In this document: piece by piece, positions 45,374-55,670 of the stretch
Layout of the letters: each line of letters starts with the position of its first letter
Numbering within the stretch: position 1 is the first letter of the stretch
Assembly: GCF_947495275.1 (NCBI RefSeq)
Contig: NZ_CANLYL010000001.1
Location: 310,001-374,000, forward strand
Source: an uncultured Roseobacter sp.
GTDB lineage: Bacteria > Pseudomonadota > Alphaproteobacteria > Rhodobacterales > Rhodobacteraceae
Direction: 5' to 3'
Length of the DNA: 64,000 bases
Position numbers and translations under genes: made by a program
Notes under the pieces: generated by a model
The model's input: only the letters and a program-made list of their open reading frames with translations
Databases searched by the model: none
Told to the model about the DNA's origin: nothing

Positions 45374-45402
45374 TTGACACAAAACGGGAACATCAATAGA
45401 AC
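45374..45402 (+). promoter_or_regulatory. lexA promoter with overlapping LexA box
   Basis: TTGACA (45374-45379) and TAGAAC (45397-45402) lie 17 bases apart. The LexA box GAAC-N7-GAAC (45388-45402) overlaps the -10 element, so LexA would block its own promoter. This box form is the alphaproteobacterial one. Confidence 0.85.
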
Positions 45403-45434
45403 AAAGGCGAAAACAGGCGTCGGAGGACCAAAAG

Positions 45435-46136
45435 ATGCTCACCAAGAAGCAGTTGGATTTGCTCGAATTCATCCACAAGCGCGTTGGCCGTGACGGCGTG
45501 CCCCCAAGTTTTGACGAAATGAAGGAAGCCCTTGATTTACGGTCAAAATCAGGGATTCACAGGTTGATCACCGCGTTGGAAGAACGTGGTTTCATCCGCA
45601 GGCTAGCGCATCGCGCGCGTGCCATCGAAATCGTGAAATTGCCCGAAAGCCTTGGTGGGGCACCTTCCTCTGGGTTCTCGCCGCGTGTGATAGAAGGCGA
45701 CAAGCCCGATGTGCCGATGCCCGCGAATGCCCAGCCCGTAAGCCCGATTGACGCCAGCGAAGTACCGCTGATGGGCCGGATTGCAGCGGGCGTGCCCATT
45801 GAGGCGATCAATCAGCGATCTCATTCCGTCGCTGTTCCGGGGCAGATGCTTTCAGGGTCGGGCGAACACTATGCGCTTGAGGTCAAGGGTGACTCGATGG
45901 TTGATGCGGGCATCAATGACGGCGATGTCGTGGTGATCAAGGAAACCAAAATCGCAGATAACGGCGATATCGTGGTGGCCCTTGTGGAGGATCATGAGGC
46001 GACGCTGAAACGCTACAGGCGCAAAGGCAGTCAGATCGCTCTGGAAGCCGCGAACCCCGCCTACGAGACGCGGTTTTTCTCTGATGACAAGGTGAAGGTG
46101 CAGGGAAAACTGGTCGGGCTTATCCGCACTTACTGA
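45435..46136 (+). CDS. lexA: SOS repressor LexA
   Basis: Represses DNA-damage genes and cleaves itself when RecA is activated. 233 residues: winged helix N-terminus ([17 protein letters not shown]), the Ala-Gly cleavage site in [11 protein letters not shown], catalytic Ser in [11 protein letters not shown] and Lys in [15 protein letters not shown] lies before ATG 45435. Autoregulation is supported by the box upstream. Converges with comEC by 9 bases. Confidence 0.97.
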   Translation: MLTKKQLDLLEFIHKRVGRDGVPPSFDEMKEALDLRSKSGIHRLITALEERGFIRRLAHRARAIEIVKLPESLGGAPSSGFSPRVIEGDKPDVPMPANAQPVSPIDASEVPLMGRIAAGVPIEAINQRSHSVAVPGQMLSGSGEHYALEVKGDSMVDAGINDGDVVVIKETKIADNGDIVVALVEDHEATLKRYRRKGSQIALEAANPAYETRFFSDDKVKVQGKLVGLIRTY

Positions 46137-46145
46137 CCCACCCGT

Positions 46146-48176
46146 TCAACGTTTTGCCCACGGGGTCCACAAGCGGTCACCTGTCACATCCCGCACGGAA
46201 GTGAGCTCGACGCCGCTATCCCCCATAAATATCGCGACAGCGCCGGTATCCCGCAGGCGCTGCGGATCGAGTATCAGGCAATCTGCCTTCACGGTCGGCA
46301 GATCCTGATTGGCCACAATGATCTGCCCTTCACCACAGCCGTCAAAGGCGGCCACGGCTTTCTTTCCGGAAAGATGTGTGACCTCCACGCCCCCCGGCAG
46401 GGCCGCGCCCCCGGTTGGCCACCGCGAGGCTGCGGTGATCTGGTCGGTCGCCTCCCCATCGTTCTCCAGCCAGTTTTGCGCGACAAACCCTGCGCCCTTG
46501 CTCTTGCTCAGCGCCCGCCCCTGATCGGTCATCACGCCCACCAATGCGCCGTTCTCGGCAATCAAACCAACCGGTCGGTCTGCCACGTGCCACATCCAGA
46601 ATGCCACCAGAACCGGCGCGATACCCGTCAGACGCGTACGGCCCTGCCATAAGCACAACCAAAGGAACCCAAGAGACATCATTGGCAACACCGCGACGCC
46701 GGGGCCTGCGACGAAGGACCGTGCGCCATCAAGGTTGGCCACAAAGCCGCCAACTTCCAAAATCCAGCGCAGACCCAAACCCATGATCCACAGACCAAGC
46801 CAGTCCAGGCCAAATGGTGCCAGGCAGAGCGCCAGAACCGCGGCCGGGATCACCACCATACCCATCATCGGCACCGATGTGAGATTTGCCAGCAGACCGT
46901 AATGCGAAATGGCGTTGAAATGCGCAGCCCCGATCGGCGCGGTCGCGAGCCCCGCGACACCCGAAGAGATCAGCACCGCCACCACCGGCTTTGCCCAGTT
47001 TGGTCCCATGGAAATGCGGTGATCCCGCATATAGCCAAAGACCGCGACCAATGCGGTTGTGGCGGCAAAGGACATCTGAAATCCCGGTCCCAACAAGGCT
47101 TCCGGTCTCAGGAACAGCACAATCGTCGCGGCAATGGCCACAGCCCGCAGACTGATGGCGCGTCTGTCCAGCATCAGCGCCGTCAGCGCCACTGCCACCA
47201 TGATGAACGCGCGTTCTGTTGCGACATTGCCACCGGAAAGCGCCAGATAACCTGACGCAACGATCAGGGCGCCCCCTGCGGCAAGCTTACGCGCCGGGAC
47301 CCTGAGCGCGAAGGGCGGGATCAACGCAATGATCAGCCGCAAGAGTGCGAAGACAAACCCCGTCAGCAATCCCATGTGTAGCCCTGAAATGGCCAGCAAA
47401 TGAGCGAGGTTACTGGCCCGCAAATCCCCCAGCGCCTCCTGGCTGATCGCGCTGCGGGCACCGGTTGTCACGGCAACCGCGAACCCACCCACGTCACCAG
47501 GCAGCACCTCCAGCATGCGGGCAGCGACGGCCATGCGCACACGGAAAACCAACAAGCCCGGATCTCCTTTTTCAGCGGGCTCTATGGCAAGGAGCGGCAC
47601 GCGGGAATAGCCAACCCCGCCGAGTTGACCGAACCACGCGTGCCTTTGGAAATCGAACCCACCGGGCTCGACCGGTCCGCCGGGCGGCGAAACATGTGCG
47701 GTTGTCATCACCCGCAACCCCGGTGTGGGCGTGATGCTATGGGTCTGGTCACCATGCAGCGAGATCCGCACACGTTCCGGCGTTCTGTGCGGCGATGTTC
47801 TTTCCATGATCACGCGGTCCAGGGTGATGCGCAAAGCGTCCGACCCGCTGCGGTCAATATTGACAACGCGCCCTTCGACGGGACCGTAGTAGCGCCACCC
47901 AAGGACGGGGCTGGCAACATCATGGGCGCGGTAGGCGGCCAGTACGAAACCTGTAGCAACAAGCGCTGTGGCAATGGCAATTGGGGCGAAGGCTTCGCCC
48001 AGCAACCGATGGCTGGCCAGCAGCGAAACGGCAGCAAGACCCGTACAGATCAGAAAGAAGGACGACGGCTCGAACCGCAGCAGAAAATACCAGCCGATGC
48101 CAATGGCAAGGCAGATGGGCACCCATTCAAACAAAGACCCGCGTTGCTGTAGCAAAACGGTCCTGAGCCATGTCAC
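46146..48176 (-). CDS. comEC: ComEC/Rec2 competence-family membrane protein
   Basis: A 676-residue inner-membrane channel protein with a ComEC core (LAHLLAISGLHMGLLTGFVF), many hydrophobic segments and the N-terminal DUF4131 region. The C-terminal beta-lactamase-like domain is largely missing, which is common in alphaproteobacteria. DNA uptake across the inner membrane is the known role; Rhodobacterales use it in gene-transfer-agent-mediated uptake. The start is GTG at 48176, right after a perfect AAGGAGGTG ribosome site. It diverges from gltX. Confidence 0.9.
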   Translation of the reverse strand: MTWLRTVLLQQRGSLFEWVPICLAIGIGWYFLLRFEPSSFFLICTGLAAVSLLASHRLLGEAFAPIAIATALVATGFVLAAYRAHDVASPVLGWRYYGPVEGRVVNIDRSGSDALRITLDRVIMERTSPHRTPERVRISLHGDQTHSITPTPGLRVMTTAHVSPPGGPVEPGGFDFQRHAWFGQLGGVGYSRVPLLAIEPAEKGDPGLLVFRVRMAVAARMLEVLPGDVGGFAVAVTTGARSAISQEALGDLRASNLAHLLAISGLHMGLLTGFVFALLRLIIALIPPFALRVPARKLAAGGALIVASGYLALSGGNVATERAFIMVAVALTALMLDRRAISLRAVAIAATIVLFLRPEALLGPGFQMSFAATTALVAVFGYMRDHRISMGPNWAKPVVAVLISSGVAGLATAPIGAAHFNAISHYGLLANLTSVPMMGMVVIPAAVLALCLAPFGLDWLGLWIMGLGLRWILEVGGFVANLDGARSFVAGPGVAVLPMMSLGFLWLCLWQGRTRLTGIAPVLVAFWMWHVADRPVGLIAENGALVGVMTDQGRALSKSKGAGFVAQNWLENDGEATDQITAASRWPTGGAALPGGVEVTHLSGKKAVAAFDGCGEGQIIVANQDLPTVKADCLILDPQRLRDTGAVAIFMGDSGVELTSVRDVTGDRLWTPWAKR

Positions 48177-48266
48177 GCAGCACCTCCTTGCCCCCGATCA
48201 CTGCACTGGATAGACAGTGCTTCTAAATTTACGCCTCCCATGGTTACTGAAAGGTAAACACCGCCC

Positions 48267-49679
48267 ATGTCAGCCCCTGTCGTCACCCGTTTCGCCCCGT
48301 CGCCCACGGGTTTCCTGCACATCGGAGGCGCGCGTACGGCGCTTTTCAACTGGCTTTATGCGCGGGGTCGTGGCGGTAAGTTTCTGCTGCGGATCGAAGA
48401 CACCGACCGGGCCCGTTCAACACCAGAGGCCACGGCCGCGATCTTGAAGGGAATGGAATGGCTTGGACTTGATCATGACGGCGAAATCGTCAGCCAGTTT
48501 GAAAACGCCAAGCGTCATGCCGCGGTAGCCCGCGAATTGCTGGCCGCAGGCAAGGCATATAAGTGCTTTGCCACTCAGGAAGAGATCACCGCCTTCCGTG
48601 AGGCCGCCCGGGCAGACGGCAAAAGCACCCTTTACCGCTCCCCCTGGCGCGATGTTGATCCCGCTGAGCATACCGATGCGCCCTTTGTGATCCGGATCAA
48701 AGCCCCGCAATCGGGCGAAACCATCATACGTGATCAGGTTCAGGGCGATGTGACCATTCGCAACGATCAGCTTGATGACATGGTTCTGTTACGATCGGAT
48801 GGCACACCCGTCTACATGCTGGCCGTGGTTGTCGATGATCATGATATGGGGGTCACCCATGTGATCCGCGGGGATGATCACCTCAACAATGCCGCGCGCC
48901 AGATGATGATCTATGAGGCCATGGGCTGGGACATCCCGGTCTGGGCGCATATCCCCCTGATCCACGGGCCGGACGGCAAGAAACTGTCGAAACGTCACGG
49001 TGCTCTGGGGGCCCAGGAATACCAGGTGATGGGGTATCCTGCGGCCGGCATGCGCAATTACCTTGCAAGGCTGGGCTGGAGCCATGGGGACGATGAGTTT
49101 TTCACCGACGCGCAGGCGCGTGACTGGTTTGATCTCAAGGGCATCGGCAAGGGTGCTGCGCGCTTCGACCTCAAGAAACTCGAAAACCTGTCCGGCCAGC
49201 ATATTGCACAATCGGATGATGCCGCACTGCAGCAAGAGATTGCCGAATTCCTGAATGTCACGGATGTGCCAGCCTTGACGCAACGGCAGTCAGAATTGTT
49301 GATGAAGGCAATGTATTGCGTGAAAGAACGGGCAAAAATCCTGCCGGAACTCCTTGAAAAAGCTCACTTTGCCTTAATCACGCGCCCGATAGACGTGGAT
49401 GAGAAAGCCGCAAAGAATCTGGATGCTGCGTCTGTCGCGTTGCTGAGAGAATTGACGCCGCAGTTGCAAACTGATAGCTGGAACAAGGAAAATCTGGAAG
49501 ACCTGCTGAACAGCTTTGCACAAAGCAAAGACACTAAGTTCGGGAAGTTGGCCGGACCCCTGCGCGCAGCGCTGTCTGGAAGGGCGGTAACGCCATCAGT
49601 ATTCGACATGATGCTGGTTCTGGGCAAAGATGAAACCCTCGCCCGTTTGACGGATGCAGCACAGGGTGTGGAGCGATGA
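48267..49679 (+). CDS. gltX: Glutamyl-tRNA synthetase
   Basis: Charges tRNA-Glu, 470 residues. [20 protein letters not shown] holds the HIGH-type motif, and [11 protein letters not shown] is the KMSKS-type loop. Many Rhodobacterales have two gltX copies and I cannot tell whether this is the discriminating one. It is followed by gltA 86 bases downstream on the same strand. Confidence 0.95.
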   Translation: MSAPVVTRFAPSPTGFLHIGGARTALFNWLYARGRGGKFLLRIEDTDRARSTPEATAAILKGMEWLGLDHDGEIVSQFENAKRHAAVARELLAAGKAYKCFATQEEITAFREAARADGKSTLYRSPWRDVDPAEHTDAPFVIRIKAPQSGETIIRDQVQGDVTIRNDQLDDMVLLRSDGTPVYMLAVVVDDHDMGVTHVIRGDDHLNNAARQMMIYEAMGWDIPVWAHIPLIHGPDGKKLSKRHGALGAQEYQVMGYPAAGMRNYLARLGWSHGDDEFFTDAQARDWFDLKGIGKGAARFDLKKLENLSGQHIAQSDDAALQQEIAEFLNVTDVPALTQRQSELLMKAMYCVKERAKILPELLEKAHFALITRPIDVDEKAAKNLDAASVALLRELTPQLQTDSWNKENLEDLLNSFAQSKDTKFGKLAGPLRAALSGRAVTPSVFDMMLVLGKDETLARLTDAAQGVER

Positions 49680-49764
49680 CTCCGCACAATGAATTGGCCG
49701 GATGCTTCGCGCATCAAGCGCCGGAAGGCGGGTGCGCCCGCAGGTAAGACAGGAAGGACCCCTT

Positions 49765-51060
49765 ATGGCTGAAAGCACAAAATCCGCTAAGCTGAGCATT
49801 GATGGCAAGGAGTATGAGTTGCCTATCTTTGCCCCGACTGCCGGGCCAGATGTGGTCGACATCCGCAAGCTCTACGCGCAGGCAGGTGTCTTCACCTATG
49901 ATCCGGGGTTCACCTCCACGGCGAGTTGCGACAGCACCATTACTTACATCGACGGCGACAAGGGCGAACTGCTGCACCGGGGCTACCCGATTGACCAACT
50001 GGCGGGCAATTCCCACTACCTCGAAGTCTGCTACCTGCTGCTTTATGGCGAGTTGCCGACGCCGGCGGAGCTTGAGGATTTCGAGTGCCGCGTGACCAAC
50101 CACACGATGCTGCACGAGCAGATGATGAATTTCTTCCGCGGATTCCGCCGCGATGCCCACCCCATGGCGGTCATGACCGGTGTGGTTGGGGCCATGTCGG
50201 CGTTTTATCACGACAGCACGGATATCGCGGACCCCTGGCAGCGCGAAGTGGCCTCCATTCGCCTCATCGCAAAAATGCCAACGATTGCGGCGATGGCTTA
50301 CAAATATACGATTGGTCAGCCTTTCGTTTACCCGCGCAATGATCTGGATTACGCATCAAACTTCCTGCGCATGTGTTTCGCAGTCCCGGCGGAAGATTAC
50401 GAAGTCAATCCGATCCTGAGCCGCGCGATGGACCGTATCTTTACGCTGCATGCGGACCATGAACAGAACGCCTCCACCTCGACGGTGCGACTGGCATCTT
50501 CCTCGGGTGCCAATCCGTTCGCGTGTATCGCCGCCGGTATCGCCTGCCTCTGGGGCCCGGCGCACGGCGGTGCCAATCAGGCCTGTCTGGAAATGCTGAA
50601 CGAAATCGGCACGGTGGACCGCATCCCCGAATTCATCGCCCGTGCGAAGGACAAGAACGACCCCTTCCGCCTGATGGGCTTTGGTCACCGGGTCTACAAG
50701 AATTTCGACCCGCGCGCCAAGGTGATGAAGCAATCGGCAGATGAAGTGCTGGACCTGCTTGGTGTCGAAAACAACCCGATCCTTCAGGTTGCCAAGGAAT
50801 TGGAAGCCGCAGCACTTGCCGATCCGTATTTCGCGGAGAAAAAACTCTTCCCCAATGTGGATTTCTATTCCGGTATCATCCTGGAGGCGATGGGCTTCCC
50901 CACCTCCATGTTCACGCCGATCTTTGCGCTGAGCCGGACGGTCGGGTGGATTTCCCAGTGGAAGGAAATGATCGCAGATCCACAAAACAAGATTGGCCGT
51001 CCGCGCCAGCTTTATCTTGGCAGTACCGCCCGGAACTACGTGGATATCGAAAACCGGTAA
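49765..51060 (+). CDS. gltA: Citrate synthase
   Basis: Condenses oxaloacetate and acetyl-CoA; 431 residues of the type II hexameric form. [13 protein letters not shown] and [15 protein letters not shown] contain the catalytic His residues, with the usual N-terminal domain ([18 protein letters not shown]). ATG 49765 with AGGAAGGA upstream is preferred over 49702. A 10-base perfect hairpin follows the stop. Confidence 0.97.
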   Translation: MAESTKSAKLSIDGKEYELPIFAPTAGPDVVDIRKLYAQAGVFTYDPGFTSTASCDSTITYIDGDKGELLHRGYPIDQLAGNSHYLEVCYLLLYGELPTPAELEDFECRVTNHTMLHEQMMNFFRGFRRDAHPMAVMTGVVGAMSAFYHDSTDIADPWQREVASIRLIAKMPTIAAMAYKYTIGQPFVYPRNDLDYASNFLRMCFAVPAEDYEVNPILSRAMDRIFTLHADHEQNASTSTVRLASSSGANPFACIAAGIACLWGPAHGGANQACLEMLNEIGTVDRIPEFIARAKDKNDPFRLMGFGHRVYKNFDPRAKVMKQSADEVLDLLGVENNPILQVAKELEAAALADPYFAEKKLFPNVDFYSGIILEAMGFPTSMFTPIFALSRTVGWISQWKEMIADPQNKIGRPRQLYLGSTARNYVDIENR

Positions 51061-51436
51061 CCTCTGTTTATGCCGACCCGTTGCATTCACCGGGTCGGCA
51101 CTCTAGGGCGCGTATCCGCTTGCGAGCGAATCGCACTGATATCGCACCCATAAATCCCTGTTTTTCCTGAGATTACGGCAGATTGGCCCGCCGACTGTTC
51201 ACGAGACCCTAGGCGAAATGTGTTCGAATTATGTCATTGTTTCTGGCATTGGCATAATGCGGGTGATTTCTTGACCCCTCGTCGAATTGCACCGTAGTGT
51301 CGCCATCCAAGGCGCTTTGGAGCCATGGGTGGTCCGTTCTTCGTTTCGATTTCAGAACCGTGATCACACCATAGCAGCGCTGCGAAGTCAGGGTTCAGCG
51401 GCATCATTCGCCCTAAGTGTCAGTATGAGGAACGGG
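51061..51436. other. Intergenic region after gltA
   Basis: Beyond the hairpin, no gene was supported. TTGACC (51271-51276) and TAGTGT (51295-51300) at 18-base spacing could be a promoter for the small gene at 51437, but the -10 is weak. An in-frame extension of that gene back to 51287 is not convincing. Confidence 0.4.
51071..51100 (+). terminator. Hairpin after gltA
   Basis: TGCCGACCCG (51071-51080) and CGGGTCGGCA (51091-51100) pair perfectly around a 10-base loop, 10 bases after the gltA stop. There is no T-run after it (CTCTAG), so termination may be Rho-assisted. Confidence 0.6.
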
Positions 51437-51769
51437 ATGGTTCGGCACGTGGTCAATTCAGAAGACAAGATACCCGGGCTGGCACGCCGGATGCCGGTTC
51501 CGCTGATCTGCAGCGACGGCCCCGAAGGCGCGTTGATCCCCGGTGACCGCGCGCAGGAGGATAAGATCGCCGTCGTCTATGACAAGGGCGAGTTGCCGCC
51601 AACAATCACGATCACAGAAGTATCTGGTAGCGTGCAAACCGTGCACGCCAATGGCGTGGCCGTGGCTGTGGTTGCCCGTGCAGAAGGGCCACGGCTGACT
51701 GTTGACGATATTCTGCTTGTCGAAAGAATGATTGGTAAAAAGCGCTGGCGCTCAGGTGCGAGCGCCTAA
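51437..51769 (+). CDS. Small uncharacterised protein
   Basis: A 110-residue soluble protein of unknown function. No signal peptide. The middle (DKIAVVYDKGELPPTITITE, then VHANGVAVAVVARAEG) reads as beta strands. ATG 51437 follows GAGGAACGGG and is preferred to ATG 51425 or the longer open frame. It converges with the PaaG-like gene, overlapping it by 4 bases. I do not recognise the family. Confidence 0.55.
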   Translation: MVRHVVNSEDKIPGLARRMPVPLICSDGPEGALIPGDRAQEDKIAVVYDKGELPPTITITEVSGSVQTVHANGVAVAVVARAEGPRLTVDDILLVERMIGKKRWRSGASA

Positions 51770-52542
51770 CGTCCTTCGAACCGGGCGGCACGTTTTTCCG
51801 TAAAGGCCAGAACGCCTTCCTGGAAATCCCGGGATTTTCCGCAATTACCCTGCTGGCGTGCCTCAAGGGTCAGTTGATCTTCCATCGAATTGTCCCAGCT
51901 TCCCCGAATGACCGTCTTGATCGCGGCATATGCTGCGGTTGGCCCTTGGGCCAGATGGGCAGCCCTGGCTTTCCAATGCGCATCGAATTCAGCATCCGGC
52001 ACGGCCTCCCAGATCATCCCCCAGTCATCGGCCTGTTGCGCCGTGATCTTGTCGGCGAAAAGGGCAGCCCCCATGGCTTTGGCGGTTCCCATGGTCCGGG
52101 GCAACACGTAGGTCCCCCCTGCGTCGGGGATCAGGCCGATGCGCGCAAACGCCTGCATGAAGTAAGCAGATTCGGCCGCGATCACCACATCAGCCGCCAA
52201 AGCCAGATTTGCGCCTGCGCCCGCCGCAGCCCCGTTCACGGCGGCGATGGTTGGCACCGGGCAATCGGTGATGGCCCTGAGCATGGGCGCATATTCATCC
52301 CGCAAAGTCCGTTCCAGATCAAGATTGGCCGCACTCACCCGGTCCCCCAGATCCTGACCGGAACAGAATGCCCGACCGGCACCGGTCAGCACCACGACAC
52401 GCGCCGTCTTGCCTGCTTCGGTGACCGCATAGGCAATCTCAGCCCGCATCTGCGTGCTGAGCGCATTCATCTTTTCCGCACGGTTCAGGGTGATCGTGGC
52501 AACGCCATCCAAGAGCGAATAGGTCAGTGTCTGATAGTCCAT
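51766..52542 (-). CDS. Enoyl-CoA hydratase/isomerase family protein (PaaG-like)
   Basis: A 258-residue crotonase-fold enzyme with the oxyanion-hole GAGRAFCSGQDL and VNGAAAGAGANLALAADVV, and IGLIPDAGGTYVLPR, the form seen in PaaG (2-(1,2-epoxy-1,2-dihydrophenyl)acetyl-CoA isomerase). The acid residue is Asp in PDAGGT, as in PaaG and isomerases, rather than the hydratase Glu. No other paa genes are nearby, so the substrate is uncertain. Confidence 0.85.
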   Translation of the reverse strand: MDYQTLTYSLLDGVATITLNRAEKMNALSTQMRAEIAYAVTEAGKTARVVVLTGAGRAFCSGQDLGDRVSAANLDLERTLRDEYAPMLRAITDCPVPTIAAVNGAAAGAGANLALAADVVIAAESAYFMQAFARIGLIPDAGGTYVLPRTMGTAKAMGAALFADKITAQQADDWGMIWEAVPDAEFDAHWKARAAHLAQGPTAAYAAIKTVIRGSWDNSMEDQLTLEARQQGNCGKSRDFQEGVLAFTEKRAARFEGR

Positions 52543-52612
52543 CGGGCAATCCTTTTTGCGGGGCTTGCCCTGTCATATCAAACTGACCGGTTCAGAAAAG
52601 AGCAACGAGACG

Positions 52613-53065
52613 TCACTCCTTGAGGATTTCGCGCAAACGCGCCTCCTCGGCTTCGGAAAGCGCGGCTTCCTGAGGCGCGGGTGTTCCTGCGCGGCCGCGC
52701 AGATATCCGACGCCAACGCCTGCGGCCAGCAAGAGCATAAGCGGCCCTGCCGCCCACAAAAGCCAGTTTGACCCGCTGACCCGCGGCGACATCAGAACGA
52801 ATTCACCATACCGGGCCACGAAGAAATCCATGATCTCGGCGTCTGTCGATCCGTCTGTGATCAATTCGCGCACGGTCCGGCGCGCATCCTCAGCCCAATT
52901 GGCGTTGGAAGAGGCCACCGATTCCGACTGGCACACGACGCACCTTAGCTCGTGATCGATTGCCCGCGCACGGGCTTCCAATGCCGCGTCTTCGAGCATC
53001 TCCTTGGGATCAAGCGCCCAGAGCGGGCTGGCAAGGAGCATCAGAATGAACGCAATCCGTTTCAT
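52613..53065 (-). CDS. ccmH: Cytochrome c maturation protein CcmH
   Basis: Reduces apocytochrome c haem-binding cysteines before haem attachment. 150 residues, signal peptide (MKRIAFILMLLASPLWA), the CxxC motif in ELRCVVCQSESVASSNANWA, and a C-terminal membrane helix. The ATG at 53065 overlaps the ccmF stop by 4 bases, so the two are coupled. Confidence 0.95.
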   Translation of the reverse strand: MKRIAFILMLLASPLWALDPKEMLEDAALEARARAIDHELRCVVCQSESVASSNANWAEDARRTVRELITDGSTDAEIMDFFVARYGEFVLMSPRVSGSNWLLWAAGPLMLLLAAGVGVGYLRGRAGTPAPQEAALSEAEEARLREILKE

Positions 53066-55023
53066 TCCGCCGGAACCGCCATTGTCTTGCGCGCACCTGC
53101 GGCCACACGGAACCGCCTGTCGGAAAGGCTCAGAAAGCCGCCCAAAGCCATCAAGGCACTGCCAATCCAAATCCAGTTGGTCAGCGGCTTGATGTAGGTG
53201 CGCACGGCCCAACCGCCGCCCGCTTGCTGATCACCGATCACGACATAGACATCGCGCGCCAGATCGTAGTCGATGGCCGCCTCCGTTGTTGGCATCTGAG
53301 CCACGGGATAAATACGTTTTTCTGGTTCCAATTCGGCCAAAACCCGACCGTTTTGCGCCAGCGTGATGAACCCTGTCGTCGAAAGGTAATTCGGGCCTTC
53401 GCTGTTGACCACATCGTTCAGGGTCAACGTATAGCCCCCCACGTCAAAGGGTTCTCCGAATTGGGCAACGCGAATGTCTTCATGTTGCCACGCCATCAGG
53501 CCCGACACGCCCATCATGGTAATACCAAGCCCGGAGTGCGCGACCATCTTACCCCAATCTGCCCGCGGCAGGCGCATCAGCCGCGCCCAACGACCCGAAC
53601 CGCGCCCTGTGCGTTGGGCCAGATCAACAATGGTGCCGGCGACAATCCACGCGGCCAGAAACATACCAATTGGCCCCAGAAGGCTGCGCCCGCTCTGCAT
53701 CGCATAGGCCAAGCCGGCAATGGCAAAGGCCAGCACAAACACATATCTGAGCGGACGCAGGGAGCGCATGATCCCCGCCCGTTTCCAGGGCATCGCCGAA
53801 CCGATGGGCAGGATCAGGCCCAGCACGAGCATGAAGGGTGAAAACGCCATGTTGAAGAAGGGCGGGCCAACGCTGAGCTTGCGATCGAAAAACATCTCCG
53901 CCACCAGTGGCCACATAGTGCCGACGAAAACGACAAAACACGATACCGCGAGCAGCAGATTATTAGCCACCAGCGCACTTTCCCGGCTGACCACGCTGAA
54001 CACGCCCTTGGCTTCCATCGCTCCTGCGCGGAAGGCAAAAAGCACAAGCGCACCGCCCATGAAAAACGCCATGATCATCAGGATGAAGACGCCGCGTTCA
54101 GGATCGTTTGCAAAGGCATGCACCGAGGTCAGAAGCCCCGAGCGGACGATGAACGTGCCGATGAGCGAGAACCCAAAAGCAAGGATGGCCAGCAGGATCG
54201 TCCAGCTTTTCAGGGCCTCGCGCTTCTCCACAACAATCGCGGAATGCAAGAGTGCCGCTGCCAGCAACCACGGCATGAAAGAGGCGTTCTCTACCGGGTC
54301 CCAGAACCAGAAGCCGCCCCAGCCCAATTCGTAATAGGCCCACCAGGACCCAAGGGCGATGCCGATGGTCAGAAAAACCCAGGCCGCAAGTGTCCATGGC
54401 CGCACCCAGCGGCCCCATGCGGCATCCACACGGCCTTCGATCAAGGCACCAACGGCGAAGCTGAACGTCATGCTGAGCCCGACGTAGCCAAGATAGAGAA
54501 ACGGTGGGTGAAACGCCAATCCCGGATCTTGAAGCAGGGGATTGAGGTCTTGGCCATCAAACGGCGGCACCGCAAGGCGTAAAAACGGATTGGAGGTAAA
54601 GAGGATGAAAGCAAAAAAGGCGACCGCGATGGCTGACTGAACTGCCAGAACACGGGCGCGCAAAGTGGGCGGCAGGTTCCCGCCGAACCAGGCCGCCATT
54701 GCACCGAAAAGCGTCACGATGAGTACCCAAAGCAGCATGGACCCTTCATGATTGCCCCATGTTCCGCTGATCTTGTACAGCATCGGCTTGGCCGAATGGC
54801 TGTTCAGCGTCACCAACCTGAGGCTGAAGTCGGACGTGATGAACGCGTACATCAATGCCCCAAACGCAAAAGCCGTCAGCAAGAACTGTGCGGATGCCGC
54901 CGGTTCAGCGATTGCCATCCACGCGGGCCAGCGTTTCTGCGCGCCCACCAAGGGTACGATCATCTGAACGATGGCCACGATAAAGGCCAGGATCAGGGCG
55001 AAATGTCCAAACTCTGTGATCAT
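53062..55023 (-). CDS. ccmF: Haem lyase subunit CcmF
   Basis: Membrane haem lyase of cytochrome c maturation; 653 residues with many membrane helices and the WWD haem-handling motif WGGFWFWDPVENASFMPWL. MITEFGHFALILAF at ATG 55023 is the normal start; a longer open frame to 55065 has no support. It follows the holin gene in the same direction after 59 bases, though they do not share a function. Confidence 0.96.
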   Translation of the reverse strand: MITEFGHFALILAFIVAIVQMIVPLVGAQKRWPAWMAIAEPAASAQFLLTAFAFGALMYAFITSDFSLRLVTLNSHSAKPMLYKISGTWGNHEGSMLLWVLIVTLFGAMAAWFGGNLPPTLRARVLAVQSAIAVAFFAFILFTSNPFLRLAVPPFDGQDLNPLLQDPGLAFHPPFLYLGYVGLSMTFSFAVGALIEGRVDAAWGRWVRPWTLAAWVFLTIGIALGSWWAYYELGWGGFWFWDPVENASFMPWLLAAALLHSAIVVEKREALKSWTILLAILAFGFSLIGTFIVRSGLLTSVHAFANDPERGVFILMIMAFFMGGALVLFAFRAGAMEAKGVFSVVSRESALVANNLLLAVSCFVVFVGTMWPLVAEMFFDRKLSVGPPFFNMAFSPFMLVLGLILPIGSAMPWKRAGIMRSLRPLRYVFVLAFAIAGLAYAMQSGRSLLGPIGMFLAAWIVAGTIVDLAQRTGRGSGRWARLMRLPRADWGKMVAHSGLGITMMGVSGLMAWQHEDIRVAQFGEPFDVGGYTLTLNDVVNSEGPNYLSTTGFITLAQNGRVLAELEPEKRIYPVAQMPTTEAAIDYDLARDVYVVIGDQQAGGGWAVRTYIKPLTNWIWIGSALMALGGFLSLSDRRFRVAAGARKTMAVPAE

Positions 55024-55082
55024 GAGGCGCAGTATAGGACGCGCAATCAGCGCATCCAACGACAATCGCCCCGGTCAGTCGA

Positions 55083-55670
55083 TCACTTTGTCGCAGGTCG
55101 CTTGTGACTATGCCACTCCTCGAGGGCGGCATTTCCGTCCGGCATGATCGACAGGGCTGACAAGCGGGCGTCCGAGCCGCTGTCCGCGACACCGGGCGAT
55201 GTTGATCTGAGGCCGTTGAGCGCAGAGATATTCTCGATCACCTTCGGCGCGTGGGCCATTGTCTGCGCAATAGATCGTTGGAATTGCTGGCTTTTGATCT
55301 GATGTCTCGCACCGAAGTAGAAAGAAACGATCACCCCCAGCAACCACCACAACGGCTCCGGTACCAGCGCAATGCCCTGCATGCGCTTTGAAAACCAGAT
55401 CGGGTCCACCATTGCGGAGACGAACAACGCCAGCGTTCCCAAGGCCAGGGCAGGCCGGGGAACCCGATTGATACCGTCCATGATCCGGTCAAAGATACTT
55501 TGATTGGAGGCTTCGAATTCGCGGGCGAATTGTTTCATCGCTTCCAGCCGAAGTTCCTGTGACCGCGCAGCGCCCTCTTCAGTGTTTTCCCTGAAAACTT
55601 CGACCGTGTCGCTTATCGCGTTGCGGCCATTGCCAAAAATGACGTTCAGTATGCCCGTGATCAAACCCAT
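55083..55670 (-). CDS. GTA-type holin (3-TM family)
   Basis: A 195-residue membrane protein that fits the three-TM holin family named for gene-transfer-agent release. MGLITGILNVIFGNGRNAI at the N-terminus, two clear membrane segments (PALALGTLALFVSAMV and PLWWLLGVIVSFYFGARHQ) and a polar C-terminus. In R. capsulatus the GTA holin and endolysin are a two-gene unit away from the main GTA cluster, and that arrangement is found here. Overlaps the endolysin gene by 10 bases. Confidence 0.8.
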   Translation of the reverse strand: MGLITGILNVIFGNGRNAISDTVEVFRENTEEGAARSQELRLEAMKQFAREFEASNQSIFDRIMDGINRVPRPALALGTLALFVSAMVDPIWFSKRMQGIALVPEPLWWLLGVIVSFYFGARHQIKSQQFQRSIAQTMAHAPKVIENISALNGLRSTSPGVADSGSDARLSALSIMPDGNAALEEWHSHKRPATK

